DNA from: Blasia pusilla
Lineage: Eukaryota; Marchantiophyta; Marchantiopsida; Blasiales
NCBI GenBank assembly: GCA_050084515.1
Contig: CM114273.1
Coordinates: 29,760,001 to 29,824,000 of the forward strand
Reading direction: 5' to 3'
Length of the DNA: 64,000 nt
Shown one piece after another: positions 34,131-47,700 of this stretch. The stretch's first letter is position 1; each line of letters opens with the position of its first letter. The notes beneath the pieces were generated by a model. The model saw only the letters and a program-made list of their open reading frames with translations, was not told the origin of the DNA and did no database searches. The position numbers and the translations under genes were made by a program.

Positions 34131-35455
34131 TCGAGTATTGGTCTTAAGTCATAGACCCTCGATCACTCCCAAACACAAGAAAATCATTCAAGACTTGGAA
34201 AAAAAATTCCTTGATAGTCTAGAGAATTGAAAAAAAATATCGTTCTTAGCGGTTCCACCATCTCAACTACCTATTAGATCTCAAACGAGTCTCTAACGAG
34301 AACTCAATATATGATTCACATGTCAACCTTCAAGTTTTACATCCTTAACTTGACCAGTTGGACTTGGCTAAATATTAATTCCTCTCAATCCACTTCGAGC
34401 TTTTGGTTCCCAACGTAAGGTTTATGTTTCAAACAACCTTACTCGAGCAACCTTAGAGACCCTCCCCCCTACATATAGTTCTAGAGAATCTCATCCCCTC
34501 CCTACAACTAAGGAATTCCTCTTGGTTGGCTCCTTGTCGCTCCCAATCCAACTATTATTTGAATAGTTCTAAGATACTTGCTAAACCTATGCTTATGGGT
34601 TTTTTCGGAGCTTTAGTGCATTAGAATCAACTTCTCAAGTTCTCAGTAGTGTTTCAATGCCACCTTATTCATCCCAAAAGCATCATGGGTCTAGTAGGTA
34701 TGGCCTTGAACATGGAAAGTCCCCAAATGCTTTATCAAATTCCAAGCTAGGTTGCAGTCTTCTTAGAATCTAACTCTTGTGGGACTTGAGAGTTCCATTC
34801 AGAATGTGATAATGTTCTTCCAAGTTACAACTATAATCCAACTTTCCTATTAAGGCTTACATCACATGTTTAGAATTCATGTTTCACTCATGGAACTCCG
34901 ATGAGGATTGTCGGAAGTAATCGATGGATTTATTCCTCTTACAATGGAATTTTTTGGCACTCCAACATGCCTTTTTGATATAAATTCTTGAAAAACGTGT
35001 GCCCATTCATTTTCTTGAGAATTATGAACTTGGTCTTTCTCATATATTTTTCTATGTTATCAGTGTTTATTTTTGACAATACATAGAGGGCCTCTACATA
35101 TAAGTCTTGTTTTTTTCCTCTTCATCTATCCTTTCCAAGTAGGTTCCACTTATAGTCTCTTCCCACACAAAATTTCCCCTCTCAAAGGGGAAGATACTAG
35201 TTTGACAAATTAACTCAGGAATCAATTTTTAACTTCAATTCTTAGTTCACCATCATTGCTTGATAAGAAGCTCGTCCAGATACAAAATCAAAGCAATATT
35301 CAAATAATCATGTAAGTGTGACATAAAATCTGAAACTTTTGATTTCCAATACTTTTTTCTAAATATATTTAATAGGAATAGCCATTCTCAATACGAAGAT
35401 GAGTTCACTACGTGTACTTACTAATGTCTTAAAAAATGATTCATCTGTACTGATT
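34131..35455. other. AT-rich stretch without recognised gene
   Basis: No family, repeat pair or structure was recognised in this stretch. Confidence 0.35.
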
Positions 35456-35459
35456 GGAG

Positions 35460-37860
35460 ATAAACCACTTTTGAAATCAAAAGGGTTTCCCTCTTCCATA
35501 GTAAGCGCCACTCTATCGATTTGATCTTAAGCTCCAATTTAACCATTGTCAAAATCGCATTACCCATTCCATCCAACCCACCCAACTACATCAGATGGGT
35601 GTAACCCTGCTCAGGGCTTCTTATAACAGCTCCAAGGCCTGAATTAGATATTTAGATCTGATTCCTCTTGAATCCGCCAATTTACATTCATACAATCTGC
35701 GAGAGTGCTATTCCTATGTAGAGGAGAGACGCCTTAGGTACTTTTGAATAGGATCTTATTGAAACTCATTAGGAATTTAAAATCTGATTATGCTCTTTTG
35801 AATGGGCTCTCTAGGATAGTTATTCAAGTAGAACTATAGTTCTGAATCAAACATTCGTGCATGATGGCTGCGCCAGAATTGAATCTTAAGATGCTATTCA
35901 TATGTTATTGAACAGTCCCTATTTCTTGTAAACAAATTAATCCACAATTCACAGATTCGCGGAAAATGATATTCTTGTCTTGAGGAGAGGCCTCCCAAGT
36001 TCTTTCAAATGGGATCTGAAAATCTAATTGAAAGTCACTTGGATCTAGAATTCCGAATTGCCTCTATCCCAAAAGATGATGTTGTCTAGAATCGTAAGCT
36101 CACTCCTGTATTTCTTAGGTGGTTGTCACCTCGCCACATTCAAAACTATACTTCCAATCAGACAACTGCCCTAGAGGTTGTCACTTGTCCTAATTGAAGC
36201 TCTGGATTCGATCTTCAACTTCCATTCGCCTATAGTCAAAACTACACAAGCAATTCCGGTCTACCCACCCGACCACTTGAGATGGATGGAGATGTCCTCG
36301 GGCTTTCGTGCATGATGGCTACACCAGAATTGCATCTTAAGATCCTATTCAACTGTTATTGAACAATCATTATTTCTTGTTAACATACATGGCAAGTGCT
36401 ATTCCCATCTTGGGAACAGGCGCCCCAAGTCCTTTCAAATGGGATCTTAAGATGTGATTGAAAGTCATTTGGATCTTCGGATCGCTTCCGATCCAAAAGA
36501 TCTTAGCCTCCAGACTCGTAAACTAGATGGATGTCACCTCTCCACATTCATAACTATAGTTCGAATTAGAAAACTTCTCTAGAGGTTGTCACTCTTCCCA
36601 ATTGAAGCTCATGATTGGATCTTAAGATCCAATTTGCCCAGAATCGAAACTAGTCAAGAAATTACGGCCAAGCCACCTGACCACTTGAGATGTGTGGAAC
36701 CCTCCTCAAGCTTTCATCCATGATGGCTACGCTAGAATCGGATCTTAATCTCCTATTAAATTGTTATTAGAAAGTCCGCATTTCTTGTATACAGATTAAC
36801 CCATGATTCATAAAATCGCATAAGTGCTATTCCGATTTCGGGGAGAGGCGTCATATGTTCTTTGGAACGGGATCTTAAGATTTGATTGATAGTCATTTGG
36901 ATCTATTTTCTTAGGTGGATGTCACTCTTTACAAGTGAAGCTCATGATTGGATCTTAAGCTCTAATTTGCCGATAGTCGAAGTTGCACAACCAGTTCCAT
37001 CTAGCCCACCTGATCCTCGACCCGACCATGTGAGATGGGTGGAGTTCCTCCTCATGCTTTTGTGCATGATGGCTAGGCCCTGAATTGCATCTTAAGATTA
37101 TATTTTATTTGTTCTCGGATAGTCCACATTTCTTATAAAAAGATGACCCACTATTCATAGAATCACAACAAGTGATATTCTTGTTTCAAGGAGAGGTGCC
37201 ACATGTTTCTCTTGAAGAAGATCTTAAGGATCCGATTGAATGTCATTCGGATCTACAATTCCGAGTCACCTCAAACCTAGAGGCCTAGCCTTTTAACGCG
37301 TAAACTCTCTCATGACTTTCTTAGGTGGATGTCACATAGACTCACACCGCCATATTCAAAACCATAGTTATAATGGGACAACTACCCTCGAGCTTGTCAC
37401 TCTTCCCACGTGAAGCTCTCGATTGGATCTTAAGCTCCAATTCGACCATAATCAAATCCGCACAACTAGTTCCATCCAACCCACCCAACCACGTGAGATG
37501 GGTGGAGTTCCTCCTCAAGCTTTCATGTCTGATGGCTGGGCTCGAATCGGATCTTAAGATCCAACTCATCTCTTATCACATAGTCCACATTTCTTGTAAA
37601 TCGATAACCCATGATTCATAGAATTGCGGCAAGTACTATTCTTGTTTCGGGGAGAGGTGCCATATATTTTTCTTTGAACATGATCTTAAGATCTGATTGA
37701 ATTTTATTCAAATCTATATTTCTAAATTACCTCCAACCTAGAGGCGTGGCCTCCCGACTCGTAAACTCTCTCGTGACTTTCTTAGGTGGATGCCATACTA
37801 CCACATTTGGAACTAAGGTTCTAATGGTACAACTACCCTAGAGGTTGACATCAATTAGAG
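35460..37860. repeat. Tandem satellite-like array, units about 0.35-0.46 kb
   Basis: Three landmarks recur in the same order. TAGGTGGATGTCAC-like phrases lie near 36116, 36525, 36909, 37320 and 37781. GATCTTAAGCTCCAATT-like phrases lie near 35525, 36211, 36617, 36951 and 37427. GATGGCTGCGCCAGAATTG-like phrases lie near 35861, 36312, 36723, 37068 and 37532. Spacing is about 345-465 bp, so there are about five diverged units with internal deletions. The palindromic word GATCTTAAGATC recurs. Similar short frames in successive units are by-products of the repetition. Confidence 0.85.
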
Positions 37861-38109
37861 CATTCTATTCTTGAGTGCGATCATTTACGATGGCGTACAC
37901 AATCATTTACGATGGCGTATCCTCCTCCTTTCCCTTATCTCATACTGCAATAGAGAGTATGGATGAGAATGTAAGTTCTCATTCCAATGATCGGGTTCCA
38001 AGTCTAAGCCGATTGGAAACTTTTTTTTTATAGGTGGAAGGATGATGATAGTTATGCCCCACTTTCGCTTCAGTGTATAACTTACATAGAATTGGCACTT
38101 TGATGTTAT

Positions 38110-38675
38110 GGTGCAGAATTGGATTCATACAATGGAAGTCTGCATCGGTGACATAGTGTATCTACCAAATGGATCATCCATCTATTTTGCAACCTGCAAG
38201 GACTAGAATCGTGGACATCAATCTTGAGAGAATAGTCCACAACATCCCACTTGGTAAGGACTCCTTGTACATGTCTTTGGAGGAAGTCTTCAAAAGTTCC
38301 ACAAGCACATACAACAGAGAACTTCTCTTCAATTTCATTGGAGCATTCATCACATGGCCACGTAATGGAGTTACAACATCTAATACATATGGTGGACGTG
38401 AGGATGTGGAAGGAGAGCCTCATTGCCAAAAAAATGTTCAATTAAAAAAAAAAAGATTTAAAGGGATTTGAGCTTCTTATTGGAGCAAGTCGTAATGCGG
38501 AAAACTTCGATTCTAATGAGATCCAACCTTTATCCTTCTTTGATAACCAACGGCAACCGTGGGTGTGTAATATTTGATGAGTCATACTACGGATCAGCCA
38601 CCCACCCGGATGGAAGAAGGCTAAAAGATATGGTGGGAATGTTTGCAAAGTGTCCCAGATATCTTATTACATAAA
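38110..38675 (+). pseudogene. Unknown plant protein remnant, DUF8039-like
   Basis: Two consecutive frames (38169-38471, then 38468-38674) make a coding-like stretch: RIVHNIPLGKDSLYMSLEEVF and GAFITWPRNGV, then a poly-A slip near 38443, then SNLYPSLITNGNRGCVIF and THPDGRRLKDMVGMFAKCP. The IPLGxxxxxxSLxEV...GAFxxWP pattern resembles the DUF8039 domain found in many plant transposon-associated proteins. A frameshift at the A-run joins the two frames. This match is from memory of the pattern and is tentative. Confidence 0.4.
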
Positions 38676-38699
38676 TATATAACAATTCCATAGATATTA

Positions 38700-39145
38700 G
38701 GAAGACTCCGTATACAATGCATCTTCCGACGTCCAAGTTACAGTTCTTATAATTGGTTGTATGGAATCGGTCCTTTCACTGTTGCAATTCAAGAAAAGGA
38801 TGGATGTCTCAATATTGGAGAGGAGGTTTTTTACCTTGTGAATCCAAATGACAAAGTTGGTGGTTAAAGATTGGGGGATCACCATGTTGGCATTTTCATT
38901 ACCAACATTACTAGCCATCTTACACACCACAAGGTTCTTGAAAGGAACTTAGTTATATGGCCTATAATATCATCTATTGTAAGAGATGGACAAGACTTGC
39001 GGACATGCTACTTGAAGTCTTCAACTGCCCCAAGGGATTGTTGAAGCAATAATAGGCAAGCGGAAGAGAGCGTACACGTACACTTATCGGTGTAAGAAAC
39101 AATTTCCACCAAGAGCAACCAAAATGAAAAATTTAGCAGAGGAAG

Positions 39146-39225
<80 letters not shown>

Positions 39226-40640
39226 TTTGTGGCATTCAAAAACTTTTGTCGAGAATTCAATTGCCAATATACGTCAAGAGATGTTGTTCGTTGAAGCAAA
39301 GAGAAGTATTGGAATAGATCATTTAAAGCAAGAAGGGAATCATTCTATGCCACGGTGCATTCGTCGTACTTCATTAACAGACAAAGGGTTGTGCAAGTGG
39401 AAGGTAGAGAGATGTCTGGTGAAATGTGTGAAAAGAAATGTCAAAGATAGGGTCTGGGAACCAGCGAAAAAAAATTCCATAACCGAGAGGTCGACGCAAG
39501 CTATGGAAACGGTAAAGCTTATAATTGAGGAGACTAGAGATCGGATGCCGCACAAGGAAAGACTTTGTCAGACGGGAGAAGAGAGAAACTGATTCGACTT
39601 CCTCAAACTTTCTCATGGAAGTATATACGAGAAATTTTCAATAAGCGGAAACCTTACGATGACACAATGCATACACCTTTTTAAACTCCACCTCACCAAA
39701 TCCTGCACCACTAGTGGTTCAAAAAATGCCCGAATTTAAAGAGTACTTGAAAGGTTTCATAAGGCCTAAGACAAAAACTCAATGGTATGGATTGCAGAAG
39801 CTAAGTCAATTTGGATTTATTAGATCTCCGAATAGCATGCCCATCATACATTACAAGATGTATGGTTGTGATAAAGAGTGGTCGCCAAATGATCATGGAT
39901 ATGACGTATTTTTACGTCATGAAATTATTGGAGTTCCTCTAATCCCTATTGGGAATCCAAAGCGCTTACTACCCACACCCTTGAAGGCATTTTCCAATGT
40001 CGAGAAAGGTGTTTCTCAATACATAGAGTATTTTGATAAGATGGGAAGAAAGTCTTCCAGAGCCGTAAAGGTGGAGTTCCAAAAACTAGCACGGTAGTGG
40101 AGGAAGACGATTCAGGAATTGGACCGATTTTTTCCTCATAGAAACTCTGAGGACAAGGTACAAAACATGCGATTAAATCACAAGGCAACAAGAAATAAAG
40201 ACTCTCGTACCAATAATAGGAGCTGTTTGATAGCCCATGATATTGCTTCATAATTCTCTAAGACATTGGAAAAGTTTTGGCCTCTAACCAAACAAAACAC
40301 TCAAGTTCCTATTGTCTTTGGAAGTAGAATTCTTCAAAATCGAGATCATTATGATATTGTGGACCACTTAGATTTAGGCTTAGAGTTGATATGTTATCAA
40401 TTGAGGAAACAAAAGTTGCATTGGTAGATTTTAATGTTGGAGACTTTGTCAGAATTAGACCAAGACAAGTAAGAAACAAATATCCCATATGGATGGGATA
40501 AGTTCTATTTGGAGTTGGTGACCATTGAATACATTCAAAAGAAGAAACATCATCCCAAGCAAGAGATATCAAAATTGGGATGTAATAAAATGGGATAAGA
40601 GTGTTTTTGAAAAACTAATGTCCACATGACTCGATGATAA
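38700..40640 (+). pseudogene. Decayed coding region downstream of the DUF8039-like part
   Basis: Coding-like fragments continue on +: YGIGPFTVAIQEKDGC (about 38760), LSYMAYNIIYCKRWTRLADML (about 38950), the 121-codon frame at 39227-39592 and the 127-codon frame at 39714-40097. Further pieces include QKLHW and VGDFVRIRPRQVRNKYP near 40440-40480. No known domain was recognised. The same strand and order suggest one decayed gene or transposon protein, interrupted by a TA microsatellite. Confidence 0.35.
39147..39223. repeat. (TA)n microsatellite, about 38 units
   Basis: Pure TA dinucleotide run of about 77 bp, the only long TA run among otherwise GA/CT microsatellites in the window. Confidence 0.98.
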
Positions 40641-41139
40641 CATCTTTCACTAATTCAACATATGCTGTGAAGGATAGATTGGTGAGTATCCCCATTGATG
40701 TGGCTAATTTCTTAAAGTCTAGAATAACCTTTGGCACTAACCTAGTACTGGAAGATTGAATTAATTGACAACACCATTACTCAATCTTGATTAAAATTTA
40801 ATATAAAGTTGTCGAGGTTCATCACTTTATTGTAGATGTGGTATGAGATTATGAAATAAATGGTTGTGTACAAGATTTCATTGTTTGAATCCATGCTATT
40901 TCCAAATCACTCTTATTTAGTATCTACCTTAAACTTGCATGAAGTAGTAGAATTAATTTACAACCTTAAACTCTTGGAAGTTTCTCCACAATCTTTTTGC
41001 AACGGTCCAATTGATGATTTCAACGCTTATTCTTAAATCCATCCATTTGGACATTAGATGAAAAATGGGTTGATTATACCCTATGTAATAGTAGATCCCA
41101 TATCCTACACCTTTCATACATTCATACATCCTTAGGTCA

Positions 41140-42080
41140 TACACCTTCTCACCTTATATCCTAAACCCTAAACCATACACTCTTAGGCTATATCTTCTCA
41201 ATTCATTGGCCATAAACACCAAGAAATACACCCAAATCATATTGAACCTTAAACCTTGAGTCATATGCCCAAATCGCTTAGCCTACAACCTAAACCCTTA
41301 GCCATACATCTTAAGACCTAAACCCTAAGTCAGACATCCTTACACTATATAGTCTTATTAATTCATTAGGCATAAATAATAAGCAATATGTTGATATTAT
41401 GTCATTAATCCAAAAAAACCACGTGAAATCCTAAGCGCTCAGACTCAAGTCATATGTCATATGTCGTAAATCCTAAATCCTGATCCATAAACCCTAAATC
41501 CTAAGTCATACATCCTTACACTTTATAATCCTATTAAATTAAATTTATTAGCCTTAAAATTAATACTATTAAGCAATATTTCCAAAATTTATTCAACAAA
41601 ATACTACCCTAAGCCCTAAAACCCAAGGCATATGCCGTAAATCCTAAACCCTAAGCCATAAACCCTAAAGCCTAAGTCATACACCCTTACACTTCAATGG
41701 CCCAAATTTTATCAATACCAAAACAACTATCCTAACCCATGAAATCCAAGCGATATGCGCTAAAGTGCTAGACCCTAAACCCTATGTCATACTATCACCC
41801 TTACACTATATAATCATATTGATTAATTGGTCATAAATTGTAAGCAATAAACCCAAATTTATATTCTTGAATTGAGAACCCTAAAACCTAAGCCATACAC
41901 ACTAAATCCTAAATCCTAAGTCATAGATCATTACACTTGATCCTATTAAATTAAATTGATTGGCCATAAACCCAAAAAATATAGATCACCCTTAAGGGTC
42001 ATCCCCCTCCTTGGAATGTCAAATGACCAAGGGGAGAATGTATCTATTATTCCAACCCATACACCCTAAGTCATACATTC
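41140..42080. repeat. Degenerate tandem array with telomere-like CCCTAAA words
   Basis: CCCTAAA, CCTAAAC and single-base variants recur throughout, mixed with GTCATACACCCTTACACT. A second landmark, ATTGGCCATAAA..AAGCAATA, recurs near 41215, 41355, 41550, 41826 and 41960. The spacing is close to 140 bp or its double, so the true unit is about 140 bp with several telomere-like heptamers in each. CCCTAAA is the common plant telomere repeat. The array is too diverged to be an active telomere end. Confidence 0.7.
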
Positions 42081-42089
42081 AGAATGTCA

Positions 42090-44695
42090 TATTAATGAAT
42101 AATGATATTATAACCAAATTGGGTTTTCTAAATGACTAGATTTGTCGAAATTTGTGTTACTTACCTTACACTTGAATGTGTGAGAGCCAAAAGCACGAGT
42201 ATGAATATTTGGATGTGCAAGAGCAAAGACCAAAAGTGCAAAATCGAGAGCCAAGTCGGATGTTCATATCAAGTGTGAACGGATATATTTGATCATTGTT
42301 TCTAGTACATCTATATTATTATTGGATAGTGCCCTTTCAATTTGCAAGCTCCTTTCCTCTTCATACTTGGCATTTTCAGCCCGTGGGATCACTTCCTTTC
42401 TGAACATATAAGATGGTTTAAAACCAATTTCAATTGGCAATTGAGAATTTTGAGAGTTATTTATGGAAGGTAATATAAACCCGTGCATTATACAGGCTTA
42501 CACTATTATGTCGTTATGGGATTAGTCCAATATCAAACAAAGATTGTGACAAGACAAACCAAGCTTGAGGACTATTTTTAGTGGAGGACTCTATCCTAAA
42601 TGCTTGGCTTGTCTTGTAGCAAGGTTTATAAATCCGTTTCCAAAAGTGGCATTAGAAGGAGCCTAGTCAAGAGTTTTTTTTACATTTCAATACTTGCTAG
42701 TCATGAATATTTGATTTTTAACCTTCATTTGGAAGTAGTTTCGATGTGAAGCATCTTTTTCTCATTCTTCTCTCTTATAGTTCATATTTTGCATCATGGA
42801 TTTTTCCATATCCTTGAATTCATGGAGAAAACTTTTCAGCCACTTGCCGTCGTCGTCCCATGTTCGTCAGATGTAAGAATCTTATGGCGACTAAGGGCCT
42901 TATCCCATGCATGTGTGGAGGGTTGCAACGACCCTCCTTTATGTCATCAAAGTAAGTCATGGTTGAATAATAGAGCAAAATACATCGGTCTTTCATAAGT
43001 GCTTCTGGTTATAGCTAGGTCGAGGTTGCGAGTACGTTGAGGCATTTTTGCGCCCAAAAGTTTTAGGCACATAAATATTGGTGACTCTCTGATGTCGCCA
43101 CGATCAGAAGCGTATGGGATAAGGTCCTAAGGCTATCGAACTTACCTTTCGATCCCGGAATATCTCCCCACAATGTAGCTTTTTGCTACATTAATTACGG
43201 GATGTTTGACATGCTTTCATATACCGCGCGTGAACCGATCACAAATTATCTCCCTAGATTTTGTGTTAAGTAAGATACGGGATATTTGAAAAGCTTTCAC
43301 ATAGCGAACGTGAATGATTTTGAAAGCTTCGAAGTTGAAAAAAGTGTAAAACCATCGCTACAACTCATACATTGAACTTAAAAAAAAATTCTTGCTCCAC
43401 CAATTGATTTTCGATTTCTGGTTGCCACCTTGCCATGTAAAAAAAATAAGTGTTTGCAATTTAAACACCTTCTCTCAAATAATATATACTAGTAAGGTAC
43501 CCCTGCAATGGCCACGTATTAAAAAATGTTTGAAGGGGTTTTGTTAGAATATACCCCGTGAAAGAAAGGATTAATGATGCCGCACACAAATTCAAATATT
43601 TTTTTTTTTCTTTATCCATATAAAGAAAAACATTTTCTTGCTACCCAATTATCGAAAAGGTACTCTCCTATAATATTAAAATACAGATGATTATGGGAGA
43701 GTGGACTTATGAAGATGCCATTCTTCATGGTGACTCCTGTCTATTTCGCATATAGTTAATTATCATATGTCGTTGATTTTCTTCGGGCCAAGGCATGAAA
43801 GTTCATTTGGAATGCTAGAACTTCTTGGGCCAATCTTTCACCCGTGTAGTGCAAGGGCACATGATAGTATTATAGATACAAGAATTTTCCATGTATAATT
43901 GGAAATTCTTTTTTGTGTAATGGCAATAGCTGCGGTGAAATTGCAAATTACTTTTGGAGAGATATGGAAGCAAAATTCAACCAACTAGTAAAATGCATGT
44001 GAAATAAAAAAATGTTTGGAAAGATAATATTTGAAGGGAAAAGTTAATGATATTTCATATAAATTTTAATTTTTATTCCCATAACATATGACACATTTTC
44101 TTATTATCCAATCCCCGTATGTTTCCAAATAATAAAGTACCCATGCAATGCACACAAAATAAATATTGAAAAACTAGTGTATAACATATGAAACATTTTC
44201 TTGGTTAAACACTCTCCACCAAAAAAATTATCAAAAATTTAAGGCCGCATCATCAATTTTAGAATAGTGAGAATTCAACCCATCATTTAGAACTACTCCA
44301 CTGAATATCCACACTACTCGTACATGGGGAAAATTAAGGCCATGATCGTGAGTAATGGGATTGGGTAGAATGGGAACCCATGCGAGGGTCGGAAAGCTCC
44401 AGATCACCATCGCCACACCCCGGGGAGCAAAGAAAGCAAAAGCATGCCGTGTTTAATTAACATACATCTCCTGTTTTTCCCCCCCTTCATTTGGGAAAAA
44501 AAAGGAGATGTATCACAATCTCTTGCCACACCAATTTCTGGCCGGACACCGGATTGAAATATCGCCTTAGCAACCCCAAAACATTACGAACTCAATTGAA
44601 GAAACGTGACTATTACCAAGAGTAACTCTAACAACGGCGTTTTTGTCTCACATGTGTATATCTCACACATCGCTCTCCGGCGGCTTGCGATGCAG
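42090..44695. other. AT-rich stretch, possible Helitron-end fragments
   Basis: No gene family was recognised. At 43487-43515 (CTAGTAAGGTACCCCTGCAATGG) and near 44127-44155 (AAGTACCCATGCAATGCACAC) there are phrases like the reverse complement of a Helitron 3' end as seen at 49480-49512. An inverted repeat with ACATCTCCT/AGGAGATGT arms lies at 44463-44512. Frames at 42264-42488 and 42789-42998 match nothing known. Confidence 0.35.
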
Positions 44696-44701
44696 CGATG
44701 C

Positions 44702-47700
44702 TCACATGCCTCTGCACATCAGTGGAACCAAAAATTGCACGAGTAACAATGATAATATGGTTAGAAGTGAGGTTGACGTAATCGATGCTCCGGACGCTTT
44801 TGGGGCTCCTAGAGGAGACAAGGAAGCAGCGGATCCAGGTGCCGGTGCTTTCTTTGAGAGGCTGGAAGGTGCCGGAGCAGGAGCGGTAGCGGGAGAGTGA
44901 GCGAGAGCTGTCCCGGGGATAGACGTGGGTACGTACGCACCACCTGGACAGACGGGAGGAAAGTTGTTAATAATCCCGCCCGCCACTTGGAGAGCATTTC
45001 AATTTCTGGACTCAAGTTTTCACCACATCCTCGGCCTCCTTGAAAATTGAGATGAGCATTCATCAGTTCGAAAAGTAATGAGGCACTTACAATCAGTCAG
45101 CTCGAAACCGAGCGTCATGTCTGCGCGGTTGAATACCAGATTTTGTTAAAGTTTGCTGCAGAGACTTGAACCAGCGTTAACGACATGCCCAGCATTCACG
45201 GAAGAAGGATTCCTTCGGATCCACATTCTACCAGTTGACAGGTGTGTTGGAGCGCTTTGCCGTAGTGCTTTACAAGGAAGACTGTCAACACCCATATCTA
45301 AGAAGTGATAATAAAAATCCCGCATCACGAGTTCACGCAACATACAAATCAAAATCCTCACAGATAACTTCAAGCAAGGAGAACGAACACTTACCTCCGA
45401 TTAAATTCAAATCTGTAGACTCAACTACACCAAAACAAAACGCAACGATAGTTCCGTTCTGCGTGATAATCACAACCAACTCAGCTCTTATCAGGACGTA
45501 CAGATAACAATACAATAACTTTCAGTCATGTACAGTCACGAACTCATTTTGGTGAAACGAATATTTTCGCAAAAAGAAGCCATTATAATAATCAAGAAAG
45601 GGAAGGAATCAGACAGTTCGGTTACATTATTGACGATACTGATATTAGGAAATTCAGCACGATACGTCGCATTCCCTGAGAATGACAAGAATATCTTTGA
45701 AGACTTTCCAGAGGAATTACTGTTTGACACATTCAACATTTCCACTATTTCGCATTCAGTGCTTCGCTCTGCCATGAGCAAGAGACAAGCGCATCCTGAC
45801 AGTTCCACTATTTCTAATTCAATGCTTCGCTCTGCCATGAGCAAGATATCAACATCAACTGGACGCCAAAAGATTCTTTGCACATGGTCGAGAAGCAGAA
45901 TCCTTACCGCGCAAAGTAGCAGAGTGTGAATGGAAGACTCGTTAGTATTTCTGATGCATCAGGAACACGCTGCAGGTCTGTTTTGTTGGCTATGTCCGCT
46001 GCCACCTGAACATTCCAGGCGCAGAGGTCAATATAAAGAAGTTACAGATGACGATTCTGAACTCCTAGAAAGGAAAGATAGGTGACTGATTTGGTAAGGT
46101 CTGTAGAGTCCAGAAACAATAATAGGGACGGGTCTTTGGATTCTTACTGCTTCTATTACTGCTTGATAAACGGAAGAGTTGAGATAAGTATAACTTGTCC
46201 CGGTGTCAACAAGAAAGGAGTTGCCTAAACGAATTCTTGGCCCTGTGCCTATCGTGATGGACTCCACGTTCACTTCGTACATAGCCCTGCAGCACATTCC
46301 ACAGACAAAGATATAAGCATAATGGGTCTAAACTTTCGAGCATTTGAAGCTTGCAACTTCGTCTTGAAATAATGAAGGGTTGGTACTTTCTTAGGTCTTC
46401 CAACATCATAACCCATGTAAACTGAACAATCCTACGGTTCGATAACCACTGCAACCTCCAAGCCAATTCGGGTGAAAATGAGTTGTAACGATCATGTCAT
46501 TATTTCTCACATACGGTTCTCCGGGCGCTGTTGACTGCAAAAGTGGAGTCTTCTGTTGTGTACTTGAACCGATGTCTCCAAACATGACCGTCCCAGTGCC
46601 ATCCGCTGAAAAGCACATCGAGAAAGAATCCTGCACAATTCCTGCTTTGGCGAGCGTGCTGGGAACGGAAAAGTTTTGCAAGCCCAGGCCGATGAGACCA
46701 TCGGGAGTGTCCCCCACAAGAAACCTTCCGGTTTGAGTTTGCCCACATCTGTTCCAGTGCAGGGATCAATTAGTATCGCCTAGGTAAAACTCGAAACAGT
46801 ACCTAGATCATAGAGTGGCTGAACGGTAAAGAGTAAAGTGGCTTGTTATTCAGCAAAATACCCCAGGGTTATTGGCACAGGTACGGCTGGGCCACTCCCG
46901 TTGTTCAGGCGCAGGTAAATCACATCCTCCACCAACCGACCCATTGACGAGGTGTTCAATGCTGCGTAATTCGCTTTGTATATGCAGTCTGAGGTGCTTG
47001 ATGGAGATCCGTCAGTCATTAAGTAATTAGAGGTACACTGCGTACTTGAACAGCTCAACGCCCGACTTGTATTCGAATCGGCAGGAGAATACCTGCTGAA
47101 ACCTACTTTCTGAAAGGAAACACGTTGCATCGTTACAATTGATGAGTTTCACGGGCATTCAGGCCTCAATCCCATGCCTTTCTCCCTAAATCTCAACGGT
47201 CGGGTTCAAATTCAATAGCAAGACCATGATCATGAGCTTGCTTTTACAATGTTCCTCTTCATGCTAATAATCTATGACTCGTCCCATTGAAAGGACGCTG
47301 CAACTAGAATTCCCCGACGCCCAGGCATACGATGGGAGGGCGTAAACAACGCGACCGCATTATTCAATTACCGAAAAGTAGGCAACAAGTTTGAAGTGTC
47401 CTCACGAAAAGACGACTCTAGCTTAAGTTACACAAGTTCAATTTGGGAGATTAGGCCCGGTATTATAGTGAGGGATTTGGTCAATGAGACTACAGATCTG
47501 GATCTGACCACTTACAAGTCCGTAGGGCGCGCTATCGGATGGGGCACATGACTTGCACTCACATGGTAGCCAAAAGAGATCACTTAAGGTGTCCATCGTC
47601 ACGATGTACGCCACCAGCGGTGTACCGACCTCGACGACAGTGAAGTACAGGCTGCGAAACCCGTAATAGCATTACATGGCCGAACGAAGTAGGTACGTTT

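Noticed and set aside
36886-37621. Two similar short frames as a small gene pair
   Set aside because: They are the same frame recurring in successive satellite units.
41140-42080. A true telomere end
   Set aside because: Heptamers are diverged and separated by a longer unit, and the array lies internally.
45740-45865. 63-bp tandem duplication as a repeated protein motif
   Set aside because: Phase-consistent splice sites place it in the intron between exons 6 and 7.
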